Virus record (IMG/VR): IMGVR_UViG_3300026518_000002
Location: 1-46,988 of that record
Length of the DNA stretch: 46,988 nucleotides
Strand: one strand, 5' to 3'
Source of the DNA: a virus
Part shown: positions 7,724 through 14,368 of the stretch, piece after piece
How positions within the stretch are numbered: the first letter of the stretch is position 1
Layout of the letters: each line of letters starts with the position of its first letter
Made by a program: the position numbers and the translations under genes
The notes under the pieces: model-generated
What the model was told of the DNA's origin: nothing
Seen by the model: the letters and a program-made list of their open reading frames with translations, nothing else
Databases searched by the model: none

Positions 7724-7840
7724 ATGACTAGAGAAGAAGTATTCACAGCATTACATGATGTACTAAGCAAAACAGGTTTAGAGTTTAAAGAAAGACATGA
7801 CTTACTAGTTAAGTTCATGTCATTAATATATAAGGATTAA
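7724..7840 (+). CDS. Small unknown protein (38 aa)
   Basis: The ATG at 7724 follows TTAGGAGTTATCC, a strong ribosome-binding site. The product is a short helical peptide (MTREEVFTALHDVLSKTG at the start) without a recognised domain. It begins nine bases after the previous tiny frame and ends one base before the HTH gene at 7842. Confidence 0.6.
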   Translation: MTREEVFTALHDVLSKTGLEFKERHDLLVKFMSLIYKD

Positions 7841-7841
7841 C

Positions 7842-8081
7842 ATGAAAATAAATATATTCGGGTATACCCTCAGTTTAACAGAAACTGTAGTGCCAAAGAA
7901 GAAACACGTTAGAGTTGGCTATTCAAGTAAGCCTTGGTCGAATGAAGACACAGCTAAACTTATTGCTATGCATAAAGATGGTAAGAGTAATGTAGGCTGT
8001 GCCCGTATGATAGGTAGAACAACAAATAGCATAAATGCTAAGCTATGGAAACTAAGAAAAGAAGGAATTATAGATGCTTAA
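7842..8081 (+). CDS. Small helix-turn-helix DNA-binding protein (79 aa)
   Basis: Residues about 32-75 form a homeodomain-like/SANT-GcrA-type HTH: a tryptophan-led first helix (WSNEDTAKLIAMHKDG), then CARMIGRTTNSINAKLWKLRKEG as turn and recognition helix. Such small proteins are frequent phage regulators. It starts one base after the preceding stop. It is a candidate to bind the CTACGTC or TGTTTCT sites upstream, but no direct evidence links them. Confidence 0.72.
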   Translation: MKINIFGYTLSLTETVVPKKKHVRVGYSSKPWSNEDTAKLIAMHKDGKSNVGCARMIGRTTNSINAKLWKLRKEGIIDA

Positions 8082-8250
8082 AGGTAAAACACCAACAGAA
8101 ATATACGGTATTAAGATGACTGGTTACAGTACACATAACAGTCCTACTATCAGTTTAGAGTTATGGCTAGCAGCAAGAGATTGGTGTAGCAGTAATAAAG
8201 TGGCAGTAAGCAAACTGCTTATCAACAAACCTAAATCAGATAATGTCTAA
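8074..8250 (+). CDS. Small unknown protein (58 aa)
   Basis: The start overlaps the end of the HTH gene by eight bases (ATG at 8074). Sequence begins MLKGKTPTEIYGIKMTG and has a tryptophan-rich centre (ELWLAARDWCSS). A short helix-loop with positive charges (NKVAVSKLLINKPKS) suggests possible nucleic-acid contact, but I recognise no family. It belongs to the coupled chain of tiny genes. Confidence 0.55.
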   Translation: MLKGKTPTEIYGIKMTGYSTHNSPTISLELWLAARDWCSSNKVAVSKLLINKPKSDNV

Positions 8251-8395
8251 TGAAGCTGAACTGAAACTGTTTAAGTTATACCAAGGTATGACTATAAAGC
8301 AGATACAGCACAGGTTAGATATAGCTAACACGTTCATCAATCAAAGACAAGCTGAGCTTAGGGTAAAATTATGTAACTTAAATATAAGGACATAA
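8243..8395 (+). CDS. Small HTH-like protein (50 aa)
   Basis: The ATG at 8243 overlaps the previous gene by eight bases; the ribosome-binding site is weak, so coupling is likely. The pattern GMTIKQIQHRLDIANTFINQ resembles a sigma-region-4 or LuxR-type helix-turn-helix (x-I-x-x-x-L, turn, then a polar helix with R residues). It is too short for certainty, but another DNA-binding mini-protein next to the 7842 HTH gene is plausible. Confidence 0.5.
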   Translation: MSNEAELKLFKLYQGMTIKQIQHRLDIANTFINQRQAELRVKLCNLNIRT

Positions 8396-8396
8396 G

Positions 8397-8567
8397 ATGC
8401 CACTGCACCAAGTAATATCAGACTTGCAAAAGAGAATAGCACTACTAGAGATTGAAAAACTTGACTGTGACTTACAACTAGATAAGTGCTTAGAGAGTAT
8501 GATAAGTATAGTTGATAAACTAGAAGAGCTAGAGTCTAAAGTAGACATAGCATTAAAGGATAAATAA
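8397..8567 (+). CDS. Small coiled-coil protein (56 aa)
   Basis: Starts one base after the preceding stop, preceded by AAGGACATAAG. The sequence is almost entirely heptad-like, with leucine and isoleucine at regular spacing (IALLEIEKLDCDLQL, later VDKLEELESKVDIAL), so it should form a coiled coil. No known domain. It could oligomerise or bind a host protein. Confidence 0.58.
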   Translation: MPLHQVISDLQKRIALLEIEKLDCDLQLDKCLESMISIVDKLEELESKVDIALKDK

Positions 8568-8629
8568 TGACAAGACAAGAACTTAAAGATAACTGGGGGT
8601 TATTAGAGCACTGGAAGGAAGTAGAATGA
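8567..8629 (+). CDS. Tiny peptide (20 aa)
   Basis: ATG shares one base with the stop of the coiled-coil gene (TAATG arrangement), and AAAGGAT lies just upstream. The 20-residue product starts MTRQELKDNWG. It overlaps the next gene by four bases (ATGA). Whether the peptide has a function or only couples translation is unknown. Confidence 0.35.
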   Translation: MTRQELKDNWGLLEHWKEVE

Positions 8630-8748
8630 GCCTGCAAGAACTAGCTAATGAGCACAAGAGACTACATAAGGTACTAAATGACTTCCTATGCAGTATGAAT
8701 AAGAAACATCATGGCTATATAGAGGCTAATAGGAGGGGGTGGATTTAA
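8626..8748 (+). CDS. Small unknown protein (40 aa)
   Basis: ATGA overlap with the preceding tiny gene and GGAAGGAAGT upstream. The protein is helical and basic at the end (RRGWI). No recognised family. Its 3' end supplies the AGGAGGGGG ribosome-binding site for the next gene. Confidence 0.5.
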   Translation: MSLQELANEHKRLHKVLNDFLCSMNKKHHGYIEANRRGWI

Positions 8749-8752
8749 AGTC

Positions 8753-8896
8753 ATGTGCAATATGTCAGTTGATGGGTATGGAGACACACAGTGGATACAT
8801 ATTAACGAGGAGTGGAAAGCAATAGAAGATAAGTCAAATCTTAGCAGCTCAGAGGTTCGACAGTTAATTGAGCATATAAAGGAGCTACTAGAATGA
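8753..8896 (+). CDS. Small unknown acidic protein (47 aa)
   Basis: ATG lies four bases after the previous stop, with AGGAGGGGG located about 15 bases ahead. The product starts MCNMSVDGYGDTQWIH and ends in an amphipathic helix (EVRQLIEHIKELLE). No known family. It overlaps the next gene by four bases. Confidence 0.52.
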   Translation: MCNMSVDGYGDTQWIHINEEWKAIEDKSNLSSSEVRQLIEHIKELLE

Positions 8897-9036
8897 AAAG
8901 ATTTAAAGAAAGAGTGTCAGACTATTGGAGAAACATTAAGTTTAGCCTATGGTTCTATCAGTCTGAGATAATGTTATTTGTAATGGTACTTATCATAGCA
9001 CTGTTTACAGCAATGCTAGTGAGTATAGCAAGATGA
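8893..9036 (+). CDS. Small single-pass membrane protein (47 aa)
   Basis: ATGA overlap with the previous gene and AAAGGAG upstream. A basic, tryptophan-containing N-terminus (about 20 residues) precedes one hydrophobic helix from about 27 to 45 (MLFVMVLIIALFTAML). Unlike copy 1 at 6480, the charged part comes first. Function unknown; probably inner membrane. Confidence 0.58.
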   Translation: MKRFKERVSDYWRNIKFSLWFYQSEIMLFVMVLIIALFTAMLVSIAR

Positions 9037-9119
9037 CACTTAACTTATTAGCAGGTATAGCTATTATGGTTATGTTATTAGCAATCACAGTATTTATATT
9101 AGATAATGAGGATGATTAA
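9033..9119 (+). CDS. Tiny membrane protein (28 aa)
   Basis: ATGA overlap with the previous gene. Almost the whole peptide is one transmembrane helix (LLAGIAIMVMLLAITVFIL), followed by a short acidic tail DNEDD. The next gene starts on the base after its stop. Could act with the adjacent membrane mini-protein. Confidence 0.5.
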   Translation: MTLNLLAGIAIMVMLLAITVFILDNEDD

Positions 9120-9380
9120 ATGAGAGCAGTATTAGAAACACACTTCAGTTGTTCAAAATGTGGACAAGAGTTAGAGTTAGTATACGAAGACAGTATAAAT
9201 AAAGAAGATTGGAAGAAGCATAGTAAATCAAGACCTACATCAATTAGAAGTACAAATACATCTGGTGGATATAAAGTAGAGTCAAGAATATTTATAGAAC
9301 CTTGTGAAACTTGTTTGGAACCATCTAGGGAAATACTAGATATGCTTAAGCAGTTGTCACTATTCGCAAAGGATGACTAA
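9120..9380 (+). CDS. Small zinc-ribbon protein (86 aa)
   Basis: Two cysteine pairs, CSKC (residues 11-14) and CETC (62-65), are spaced like a zinc ribbon. The intervening stretch is polar with many serines and lysines. Zinc-ribbon mini-proteins often bind nucleic acid or act as adaptors in phage takeover. The start abuts the previous stop, and its stop shares one base with the next ATG. Confidence 0.65.
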   Translation: MRAVLETHFSCSKCGQELELVYEDSINKEDWKKHSKSRPTSIRSTNTSGGYKVESRIFIEPCETCLEPSREILDMLKQLSLFAKDD

Positions 9381-9472
9381 TGAAAGGCATAGAAAGATTT
9401 ATATTCAATGTAATAGCTGTAGCTATTATACTTATAGTAATAGTGCTGAATATGGTTAGGATTAACTTCTAA
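9380..9472 (+). CDS. Tiny membrane protein (30 aa)
   Basis: TAATG overlap with the zinc-ribbon gene. The sequence starts MKGIERFIFNVIAV and forms one hydrophobic helix with a short basic start and end. Third membrane mini-protein in this chain; function unknown. Confidence 0.5.
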   Translation: MKGIERFIFNVIAVAIILIVIVLNMVRINF

Positions 9473-9690
9473 TGAAAGAGAGAAATGGAAGAGAGCACAA
9501 AAAGTACCCTAGTTATAGATTGATACTAGAGAAGTATAAAAACAATAGGAGAGTAACATGCCAGTGTGCAGAACATGTCTCAAAGACGAGAATGAAACAA
9601 GATTCTCAAAAGATCAAAGATACGATAGATGGAACAACATGTGTAACAAATGTTTGTACAAGCAGAAGCAAGATCCCACAAGACCTGTGA
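9472..9690 (+). CDS. Doubtful small basic frame (72 aa)
   Basis: This frame continues the TAATG coupling pattern, but from 9558 onward it overlaps the much more convincing zinc-finger gene in another frame, and its C-terminal half looks like a shadow reading. Perhaps only the first part (28 residues, lysine- and arginine-rich) is translated, or the frame only couples translation into 9558. Confidence 0.25.
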   Translation: MKERNGREHKKYPSYRLILEKYKNNRRVTCQCAEHVSKTRMKQDSQKIKDTIDGTTCVTNVCTSRSKIPQDL

Positions 9691-9776
9691 TACACCGAAG
9701 TGGTAACAAAGCATTGAAGAAAGCTTTGTTCCTCATCTATTGGCACAGAAACAAACATAAAATAATCTGGGGTTAA
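9558..9776 (+). CDS. Small zinc-finger protein (72 aa)
   Basis: The ATG follows ATAGGAGAGTAAC. Residues 4-32 hold a clear CRTC ... CNKC treble-clef or ribbon pattern, with aromatic and basic residues between; the C-terminal half is basic (KALKKALFLIYWHRNKHK). Such proteins resemble HNH-nuclease-associated zinc domains but lack the HNH residues. Probably nucleic-acid binding. Confidence 0.65.
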   Translation: MPVCRTCLKDENETRFSKDQRYDRWNNMCNKCLYKQKQDPTRPVIHRSGNKALKKALFLIYWHRNKHKIIWG

Positions 9777-9777
9777 C

Positions 9778-10110
9778 ATGGTAGATAAATTCACAGTTCA
9801 TAACATGATTGAAGTACTGGGTCCAAAGGTTGCAAAGCAATTAGGTTCAGCTTTAGCTAGAACATCACTAGGGACTCATACTCCTATGTATATACCTTCT
9901 TCTAATAGACATGGTAGTCATACCACTCTAAAGAGTGTATTAGTATATGATGCAGGTAACTGTATCAGATGGTTTACGTACAAGAAGAAGAAAGCAAGAA
10001 GTGAACGTCTAGTTCGCTTTGCACAAGAGACGATCGATAAGATCATAAAAGTAAAGGTAACAGCTAAAGAATGTTACAAAGGAGTAGATATATGCGAGAA
10101 CTCGCAATAG
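9778..10110 (+). CDS. Unknown protein (110 aa)
   Basis: Starts one base after the zinc-finger gene. The protein is basic, with a KKKKARSER run near the middle and no membrane helix. The pattern of short strands and a positive patch would suit nucleic-acid binding, but no family is recognised. It overlaps the start of the next gene by 19 bases. Confidence 0.65.
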   Translation: MVDKFTVHNMIEVLGPKVAKQLGSALARTSLGTHTPMYIPSSNRHGSHTTLKSVLVYDAGNCIRWFTYKKKKARSERLVRFAQETIDKIIKVKVTAKECYKGVDICENSQ

Positions 10111-10511
10111 GATTATTTGTAGATAGTATCTTCGCACAGATACCATCACAGATACTTAATTCACCTTCAGGTCAAAAAGTAAATAGATCTCTTACTAAAA
10201 CTAATCTAAATATCATGAGTAAGAACAAAGTTATATTCGATGATGTAATAATGATTGTTACTAACAGTTGGAAAGAGATACAAGGGTCAACACACATGGA
10301 AGTGTCAGTTGCACTAATAGCTGAGACACTAATAGAAAGAGAACCTTGGTTGATTAAAAAGTATAAACTTAACACTAAACATCTGAATAAGGTATTTAGT
10401 AGATTCAACAAGAAAGGTAATATCTTTCAGAGTAAGAAAGCAGTTACTCTCATGCTTAATAAGATTGATGAGAACATAGCTCAATATAACTATAGGAATA
10501 AACATGTCTAA
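10092..10511 (+). CDS. Unknown protein upstream of helicase (139 aa)
   Basis: I chose ATG 10092 because AAAGGAGTAGATAT precedes it; an ATG 21 bases earlier lacks a ribosome-binding site. The protein is basic and mostly helical (WLIKKYKLNTKHLNKVFSRF in the C-terminal half), which could be a nucleic-acid-binding domain. It overlaps the helicase start by eight bases, so the products are likely made together. No family recognised. Confidence 0.68.
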   Translation: MRELAIGLFVDSIFAQIPSQILNSPSGQKVNRSLTKTNLNIMSKNKVIFDDVIMIVTNSWKEIQGSTHMEVSVALIAETLIEREPWLIKKYKLNTKHLNKVFSRFNKKGNIFQSKKAVTLMLNKIDENIAQYNYRNKHV

Positions 10512-11715
10512 ACTATATCCAGAACAAGAAGAAGTAGCACAAGAAGCTGAAGTCTTACTTCGTAACTACGGTATGGTGTATATAGCTGCAGAACCGAGAT
10601 TCGGAAAATCATATATAACAGCATCACTAATTACTACCAACAGTTTAATACTAACTGTGAAGAGTGCATTAGCTGGTTGGGAAGAAACGTGTAGATATTT
10701 CGATATTGAACCCGTATTAATTAATTACGAGTCATTGCATAAAGTAGACTACGAGAAGTTCGACTATATAGTTATAGATGAAGCACCTAAGATCTCCTCA
10801 TTTCCTAAGAAGAATAAAGCTCGTAAAGAGATTGATAGATTTATACATAAAGATATTAAAGTAGTGTTCTTAAGTGGAACACCTAATATTGAGAGTCAAG
10901 CACAGCTGTTCCATCAACTGAGTATAAGTCCAAATCACTCATTCAGTAAATACTATGAGAAAGGTAACTCAACTGCGTTTAGTCATTGGTACTTCGGTGG
11001 GGATAACTTTGTATCTAGAGACGACAATCTAAAAGGTTATGGTAACAGAACTAAAAAGATTGTAGGATATAACAAAGAAGCATGGAATCATGCAGATGTA
11101 TCAGTTCCTAAGAGCAAGTATGAACCTATCATGATTAAGAGATTCCACACAGATGAAAATATGTCTTCTAAAGTAGTTTTAAGGCCTATTAAAGCACCTA
11201 AATCAGTTGAAGAAGTATATCATACTCTTAAGACAAATAAGTGTTTCATGGGCTTAAATGGAATAGGCGAGATTGAACCTATTGGTAAAGCTCAGTTACT
11301 CATTAAACTACATCAGATAGCACAAGGCAATTACATATCAACTGATGGCACAACAGTTCATATATCTAGCTTTAAAGCTAGAGTATGTTTTGAAGAACAC
11401 CCAGATGCAATTGTATTTTATAAATATCAAGCAGATCTATCTTTATTAAGAATAGCTGGGTATACTGCTGAACAACTAAAACAAGTCGATAGTTCCATAA
11501 TGGGCATAGACTTCTCAAACTATGAAGAAGCAATAATATATTCGTTAACATGGTCAGGCCAAAATTATGTGCAGTGTCTAAGCAGACTTAACAACGTAAA
11601 TAAAAATATAAAGCCTACCTTTTACGTTTATATAACGAAAGGGACTGTAGATGAGAAGATATTCAAGGCCGTAAGTAATAAGCGTGATTTCAACACCCAG
11701 TTCATAAGGAGCTAA
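10504..11715 (+). CDS. SF2 DEAD/SNF2-like helicase
   Basis: This is an ATP-dependent DNA helicase or translocase of superfamily 2. Motif I is PRFGKS (about 37-42), motif II DEAP (about 92-95), motif III SGTP (about 123-126) and motif VI QCLSRLNNVN near residue 355, where the second arginine finger is replaced by Asn. At 403 residues it is a compact two-domain enzyme. The SNF2-like helicases of phages serve in replication and recombination; here it precedes nucleases and the Sak4/SSB group. The altered motif VI may change its ATP coupling. Confidence 0.85.
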   Translation: MSKLYPEQEEVAQEAEVLLRNYGMVYIAAEPRFGKSYITASLITTNSLILTVKSALAGWEETCRYFDIEPVLINYESLHKVDYEKFDYIVIDEAPKISSFPKKNKARKEIDRFIHKDIKVVFLSGTPNIESQAQLFHQLSISPNHSFSKYYEKGNSTAFSHWYFGGDNFVSRDDNLKGYGNRTKKIVGYNKEAWNHADVSVPKSKYEPIMIKRFHTDENMSSKVVLRPIKAPKSVEEVYHTLKTNKCFMGLNGIGEIEPIGKAQLLIKLHQIAQGNYISTDGTTVHISSFKARVCFEEHPDAIVFYKYQADLSLLRIAGYTAEQLKQVDSSIMGIDFSNYEEAIIYSLTWSGQNYVQCLSRLNNVNKNIKPTFYVYITKGTVDEKIFKAVSNKRDFNTQFIRS

Positions 11716-11716
11716 T

Positions 11717-12244
11717 ATGGAAAGAAATGTTAAGCTAAAACCTCTACTCCAGAGTGATTACAAGATACCGTTGTTAGAAGACCTTGGCATGTTCGGAAAC
11801 AAACCGACAAGGACAAGATATGCAATGTTCAGGTGCCCTTACTGCGAGATTGCCTTTAGATCTGCGACGGCTAGCGCTAAGCATAAAGGTTTATCTTCGT
11901 GTAAAAGTTGTAACAAATACGTAATATCTACACACAACATGACAGGCACAAAAATTTATAACAAATGGGTTGCTATGAGATTCAGATGCAATAATGTTGA
12001 TGGTCCTTGGTATGAATATTATGGAGGAAGAGGAATAACAGTGTGCGAAGAGTGGGAAGACGATTTTGTATCTTTCCTAAATTATGTATCTTCTTTAACT
12101 AATTACGGGGTAAGTGGTTATACCATTGATAGAATAGATAACGATGGTAATTACGAGCCTGGCAATGTAAGATGGGCAGATGCTAAAACACAAAGTAATA
12201 ATAGGAGAAAACATGGCAAAGAAAGAGCAAGCTCTAGAGTCTAA
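11717..12244 (+). CDS. HNH-family endonuclease (175 aa)
   Basis: The N-terminal half has a zinc-binding pair CPYC (40-43) and CKSC (62-65). The C-terminal half carries the common phage pattern YNKWVAMRFRC, then YYGGRGITVCEEW, and ends GYTIDRIDNDGNYEPGNVRWA. This is the conserved signature of a large free-standing HNH endonuclease family. It lies between the helicase and VRR-NUC genes and overlaps the latter by 32 bases, so it is probably a mobile nuclease that has been captured in the operon. Confidence 0.82.
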   Translation: MERNVKLKPLLQSDYKIPLLEDLGMFGNKPTRTRYAMFRCPYCEIAFRSATASAKHKGLSSCKSCNKYVISTHNMTGTKIYNKWVAMRFRCNNVDGPWYEYYGGRGITVCEEWEDDFVSFLNYVSSLTNYGVSGYTIDRIDNDGNYEPGNVRWADAKTQSNNRRKHGKERASSRV

Positions 12245-12500
12245 GATACAAGCATCAATAATACAGTGGCTTAAAGAAAATAAACACATGGTATTTAGAA
12301 TGTTAGAGGTAACACCTAATGGTACACCTGATCTACTAATTATAACTATGCATGGTAATGTATGGTTAGAGATAAAGCAACCAGGTGGAAGACTATCGCC
12401 AGCACAAGAAATGATACACTATAAACTGAGATTAAACAATCAGAAGGTATTTACAGTGTCATCTCTAGAGATGGTAAAACAAATAATGAAGGACTTATAA
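12213..12500 (+). CDS. VRR-NUC domain nuclease (95 aa)
   Basis: ATG 12213 follows ATAGGAGAAAAC. The compact VRR-NUC (PD-(D/E)XK) core is complete: a first helix (ESKIQASIIQWL), GTPDLLI with the catalytic Asp, WLEIKQPGGRLS with E-x-K, then the glutamine and C-terminal helix (SPAQEMIHYKLR). VRR-NUC proteins act as structure-specific or Holliday-junction endonucleases. It is in the DNA-processing part of the early block. Its stop shares one base with the next start. Confidence 0.88.
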   Translation: MAKKEQALESKIQASIIQWLKENKHMVFRMLEVTPNGTPDLLIITMHGNVWLEIKQPGGRLSPAQEMIHYKLRLNNQKVFTVSSLEMVKQIMKDL

Positions 12501-12688
12501 TGGAAGCATACACAACACAGATAAAAGTATACGATGATGATAATGAGTTGATAGCAACTCTAGATCATGATGCGGATAACATATTCAAGGTAACACTGCC
12601 AGAAACTTATGTATCACCTACAGATTTAAGATTTATAGCTGATGTTTTAGATGATACAACTTTAACTGATTATATAAAAAAAGGATAG
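12500..12688 (+). CDS. Small acidic unknown protein (62 aa)
   Basis: One-base overlap with the VRR-NUC stop. The sequence is acidic (DDDNELIATLDHDADN) and likely beta-rich at the start with a helix at the end. No known domain. Acidic mini-proteins next to nucleases may mimic DNA or act as inhibitors, but this is only a possibility. Confidence 0.62.
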   Translation: MEAYTTQIKVYDDDNELIATLDHDADNIFKVTLPETYVSPTDLRFIADVLDDTTLTDYIKKG

Positions 12689-12691
12689 ATA

Positions 12692-12913
12692 ATGGAAGGT
12701 ATAGATTTAAAAGCAGAACTAAGAATGGATATGTTGCAAGAAGCTCGAGAAGAGTCAGTGCATGAGCATAGAATGTTTACAGATCAAGAGTATGCTGTAT
12801 CGCAGTTCTATAATGACATTGAGTCAGCTAAAGAAATTCTAGATAGTGTAAGTAAAAGCTTATCAGATTATGGATATGAAATGTCAATACAGGAGTTATT
12901 AGGTGAAGTATAA
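12692..12913 (+). CDS. Small unknown helical protein (73 aa)
   Basis: Follows four bases after the acidic protein, with AAAAGGATAG before the ATG. Rich in Glu, Ser and Met, predicted helical. No recognised motif. Its 3' end supplies the AGGAG and overlaps the GTG start of the dCMP-hydroxymethylase-like gene by 11 bases, so translation of the two is likely coupled. Confidence 0.62.
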   Translation: MEGIDLKAELRMDMLQEAREESVHEHRMFTDQEYAVSQFYNDIESAKEILDSVSKSLSDYGYEMSIQELLGEV

Positions 12914-13601
12914 CGAAACATATAAAAGTTTAATACGTAATGTATTAGACAATGGTAATTTACAAGAGTGTAGAAATGGTAAGAATTTAATCATACCATT
13001 TGCAAGTTTCACAATAGATCACGATGATTGGGAACTTAAACTGCGTAAGATGTGGTACAAAGGTGTTAAAGGCGAATTCGATACCCTTATGGACATAGAA
13101 AACCCTTTAACTAATGTTTCACAGTTTGAAGCTAATGGATGCCGCTACTGGTCTCTATGGAGTTCAGAAGATGGTAGTCTAGATTTAGATTATTACAACA
13201 GATTGCACCCTCAAATAGAGGACGTTATAGAGAACATCAAAACTGATAGATACTCTAGACGTCATGTCGTAGACTTATGGTCACATGATAATGTAATGTC
13301 AGGTAAACTATCACTAGCATGCTGTTGGTATAACTTAACATTATCAGTTATAGATGATACTATACATTTAGTATGGAATCAACGCAGTTGTGATCTAGCA
13401 ATTGGTTTACCGGCCGATGTATATCTAGGACATCTATTCTTAGAACATGTAGCAAAAGAAACTGGTCTTAAACCAGGTACTATGTCTTTTAACCTGTCAA
13501 ATTTACATTTATATTCTGAGCATATTGCAAATGCATCTAAACTGTTGTTAAGATCAACTGCAGATTATAATCAGCATATGTCATTTGAATTAAAGGAGTA
13601 A
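12903..13601 (+). CDS. Thymidylate-synthase-family enzyme, dCMP hydroxymethylase-like
   Basis: GTG start with CAGGAG seven bases ahead. All thymidylate-synthase landmarks are visible: the RR pair (119-120), the catalytic cysteine at 141 (ACCWYN, placed where TS has PCH), RSCD (161-164) and the H-x-Y pair near 202-204. The residue that reads the pyrimidine is Asp172 in GLPADVY; TS enzymes have Asn there (GLPFN), whereas T4 dCMP hydroxymethylase has Asp in the aligned FRND. It therefore probably acts on dCMP, hydroxymethylating or methylating it with methylene-tetrahydrofolate. The DHFR-like and MazG-like neighbours fit a nucleotide pathway. The exact product is unproven. Confidence 0.78.
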   Translation: MKYNETYKSLIRNVLDNGNLQECRNGKNLIIPFASFTIDHDDWELKLRKMWYKGVKGEFDTLMDIENPLTNVSQFEANGCRYWSLWSSEDGSLDLDYYNRLHPQIEDVIENIKTDRYSRRHVVDLWSHDNVMSGKLSLACCWYNLTLSVIDDTIHLVWNQRSCDLAIGLPADVYLGHLFLEHVAKETGLKPGTMSFNLSNLHLYSEHIANASKLLLRSTADYNQHMSFELKE

Positions 13602-13602
13602 C

Positions 13603-13965
13603 ATGAGTAAAATAACAGGAACTATCTTATTAGATAGACGGGATCACTATGTTGATGATGAAGGTAATTTACCTGAACGTCCGGTAGGTGATAAAGAATG
13701 GCTATCCGCTTTGGTAAAAGGTGCAATCATATCTATAGAAGCAGGTGAGATGCTACCACCAAGTATACGTGGATTAGCAGTAGCAATAACGTGTAGAGTA
13801 GAACCTACATGTCCAATTACTATACCAGAGATAGATGCTTTGTCAGATATCTTAATAGTAGTAAGAAGTAGCGACGTAACAATAATGTCAGGTAAGGTTT
13901 TTAAATTCCATAACTTTAACCTTATATTAACATCAAAGGAGATTGAGATATGGTGCAGAAAGTAA
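13603..13965 (+). CDS. Possible degenerate dihydrofolate-reductase-like protein (120 aa)
   Basis: The N-terminal pattern (an early strand, GNLPERPVGDKEWLSALVKGAIISIEAG, then LPPSIRGLAVAIT) follows the order of DHFR: G-x-LP-x-x-P-x-D, then the helix leading to the GRKT-like strand, then LP-x-x-x-R-x-x-V-x-T. At 120 residues it is shorter than a standard DHFR (about 160) and the glycine-rich cofactor motifs are not clear. The partner, a TS-family enzyme, lies immediately upstream, a common DHFR-TS pairing. The call is tentative. Confidence 0.4.
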   Translation: MSKITGTILLDRRDHYVDDEGNLPERPVGDKEWLSALVKGAIISIEAGEMLPPSIRGLAVAITCRVEPTCPITIPEIDALSDILIVVRSSDVTIMSGKVFKFHNFNLILTSKEIEIWCRK

Positions 13966-14078
13966 AAAAGAATTATGCCAATGAATGTTGGGATTGTGGA
14001 CTTGAATGGTTCTCAGAGTGTAAAGGTAAATGTTGTCCAGATTGTGGATCAGATAATGTATCAAGTTGTGGAGTATAA
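13950..14078 (+). CDS. Small zinc-ribbon protein (42 aa)
   Basis: AAAGGAGATTGAGAT precedes the ATG. Two pairs, CWDC (13-16) and CPDC (29-32), with a further CC, form a rubredoxin or zinc-ribbon-like knuckle. The start overlaps the end of the preceding gene by 16 bases and the stop lies one base before the MazG-like gene. Role unknown; perhaps an accessory of the nucleotide enzymes or a regulator. Confidence 0.68.
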   Translation: MVQKVKKNYANECWDCGLEWFSECKGKCCPDCGSDNVSSCGV

Positions 14079-14079
14079 A

Positions 14080-14367
14080 ATGATAGATAAGATAAGACAA
14101 TGGCATAAAGATCGTAAGATAACTGTCAATGGTAATAGCTTAACACAAACCGTAAAGCTAGGTGAAGAGTTCGGAGAGCTGTGCTCGGGCATAGTTCGTA
14201 AAGATAAAGCGGAGATACAAGATGCAATCGGAGATATGGTAGTAGTTCTAGTAGCAATAGCTGAGCTAGAAGGACTTAAATATGAAGACTGTATAGAATC
14301 AGCTTACAATGAAATTAAACATCGCACAGGCCATCTTAACGAACATGGCAATTATATAAAGGATTAA
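14080..14367 (+). CDS. MazG-like nucleotide pyrophosphatase (95 aa)
   Basis: The start at 14080 (ATAAAATG, ahead of MIDKIRQWHK) is chosen because the MazG fold begins there; a longer frame upstream merely overlaps the zinc-ribbon gene. The metal-binding motif is GEEFGEL (29-34), then QDAIGD with D48 and D52. Phage MazG-like enzymes hydrolyse dNTPs, and some act as dCTPases; here it might remove unmodified dCTP or alter the host nucleotide pool. Substrate is not visible from sequence. Confidence 0.83.
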   Translation: MIDKIRQWHKDRKITVNGNSLTQTVKLGEEFGELCSGIVRKDKAEIQDAIGDMVVVLVAIAELEGLKYEDCIESAYNEIKHRTGHLNEHGNYIKD

Positions 14368-14368
14368 T

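Noticed and set aside
13975-14079. N-terminal extension of the MazG-like protein
   Set aside because: This part coincides with the zinc-ribbon gene (13950-14078) in another frame; the MazG fold begins at 14080 with a sensible start.
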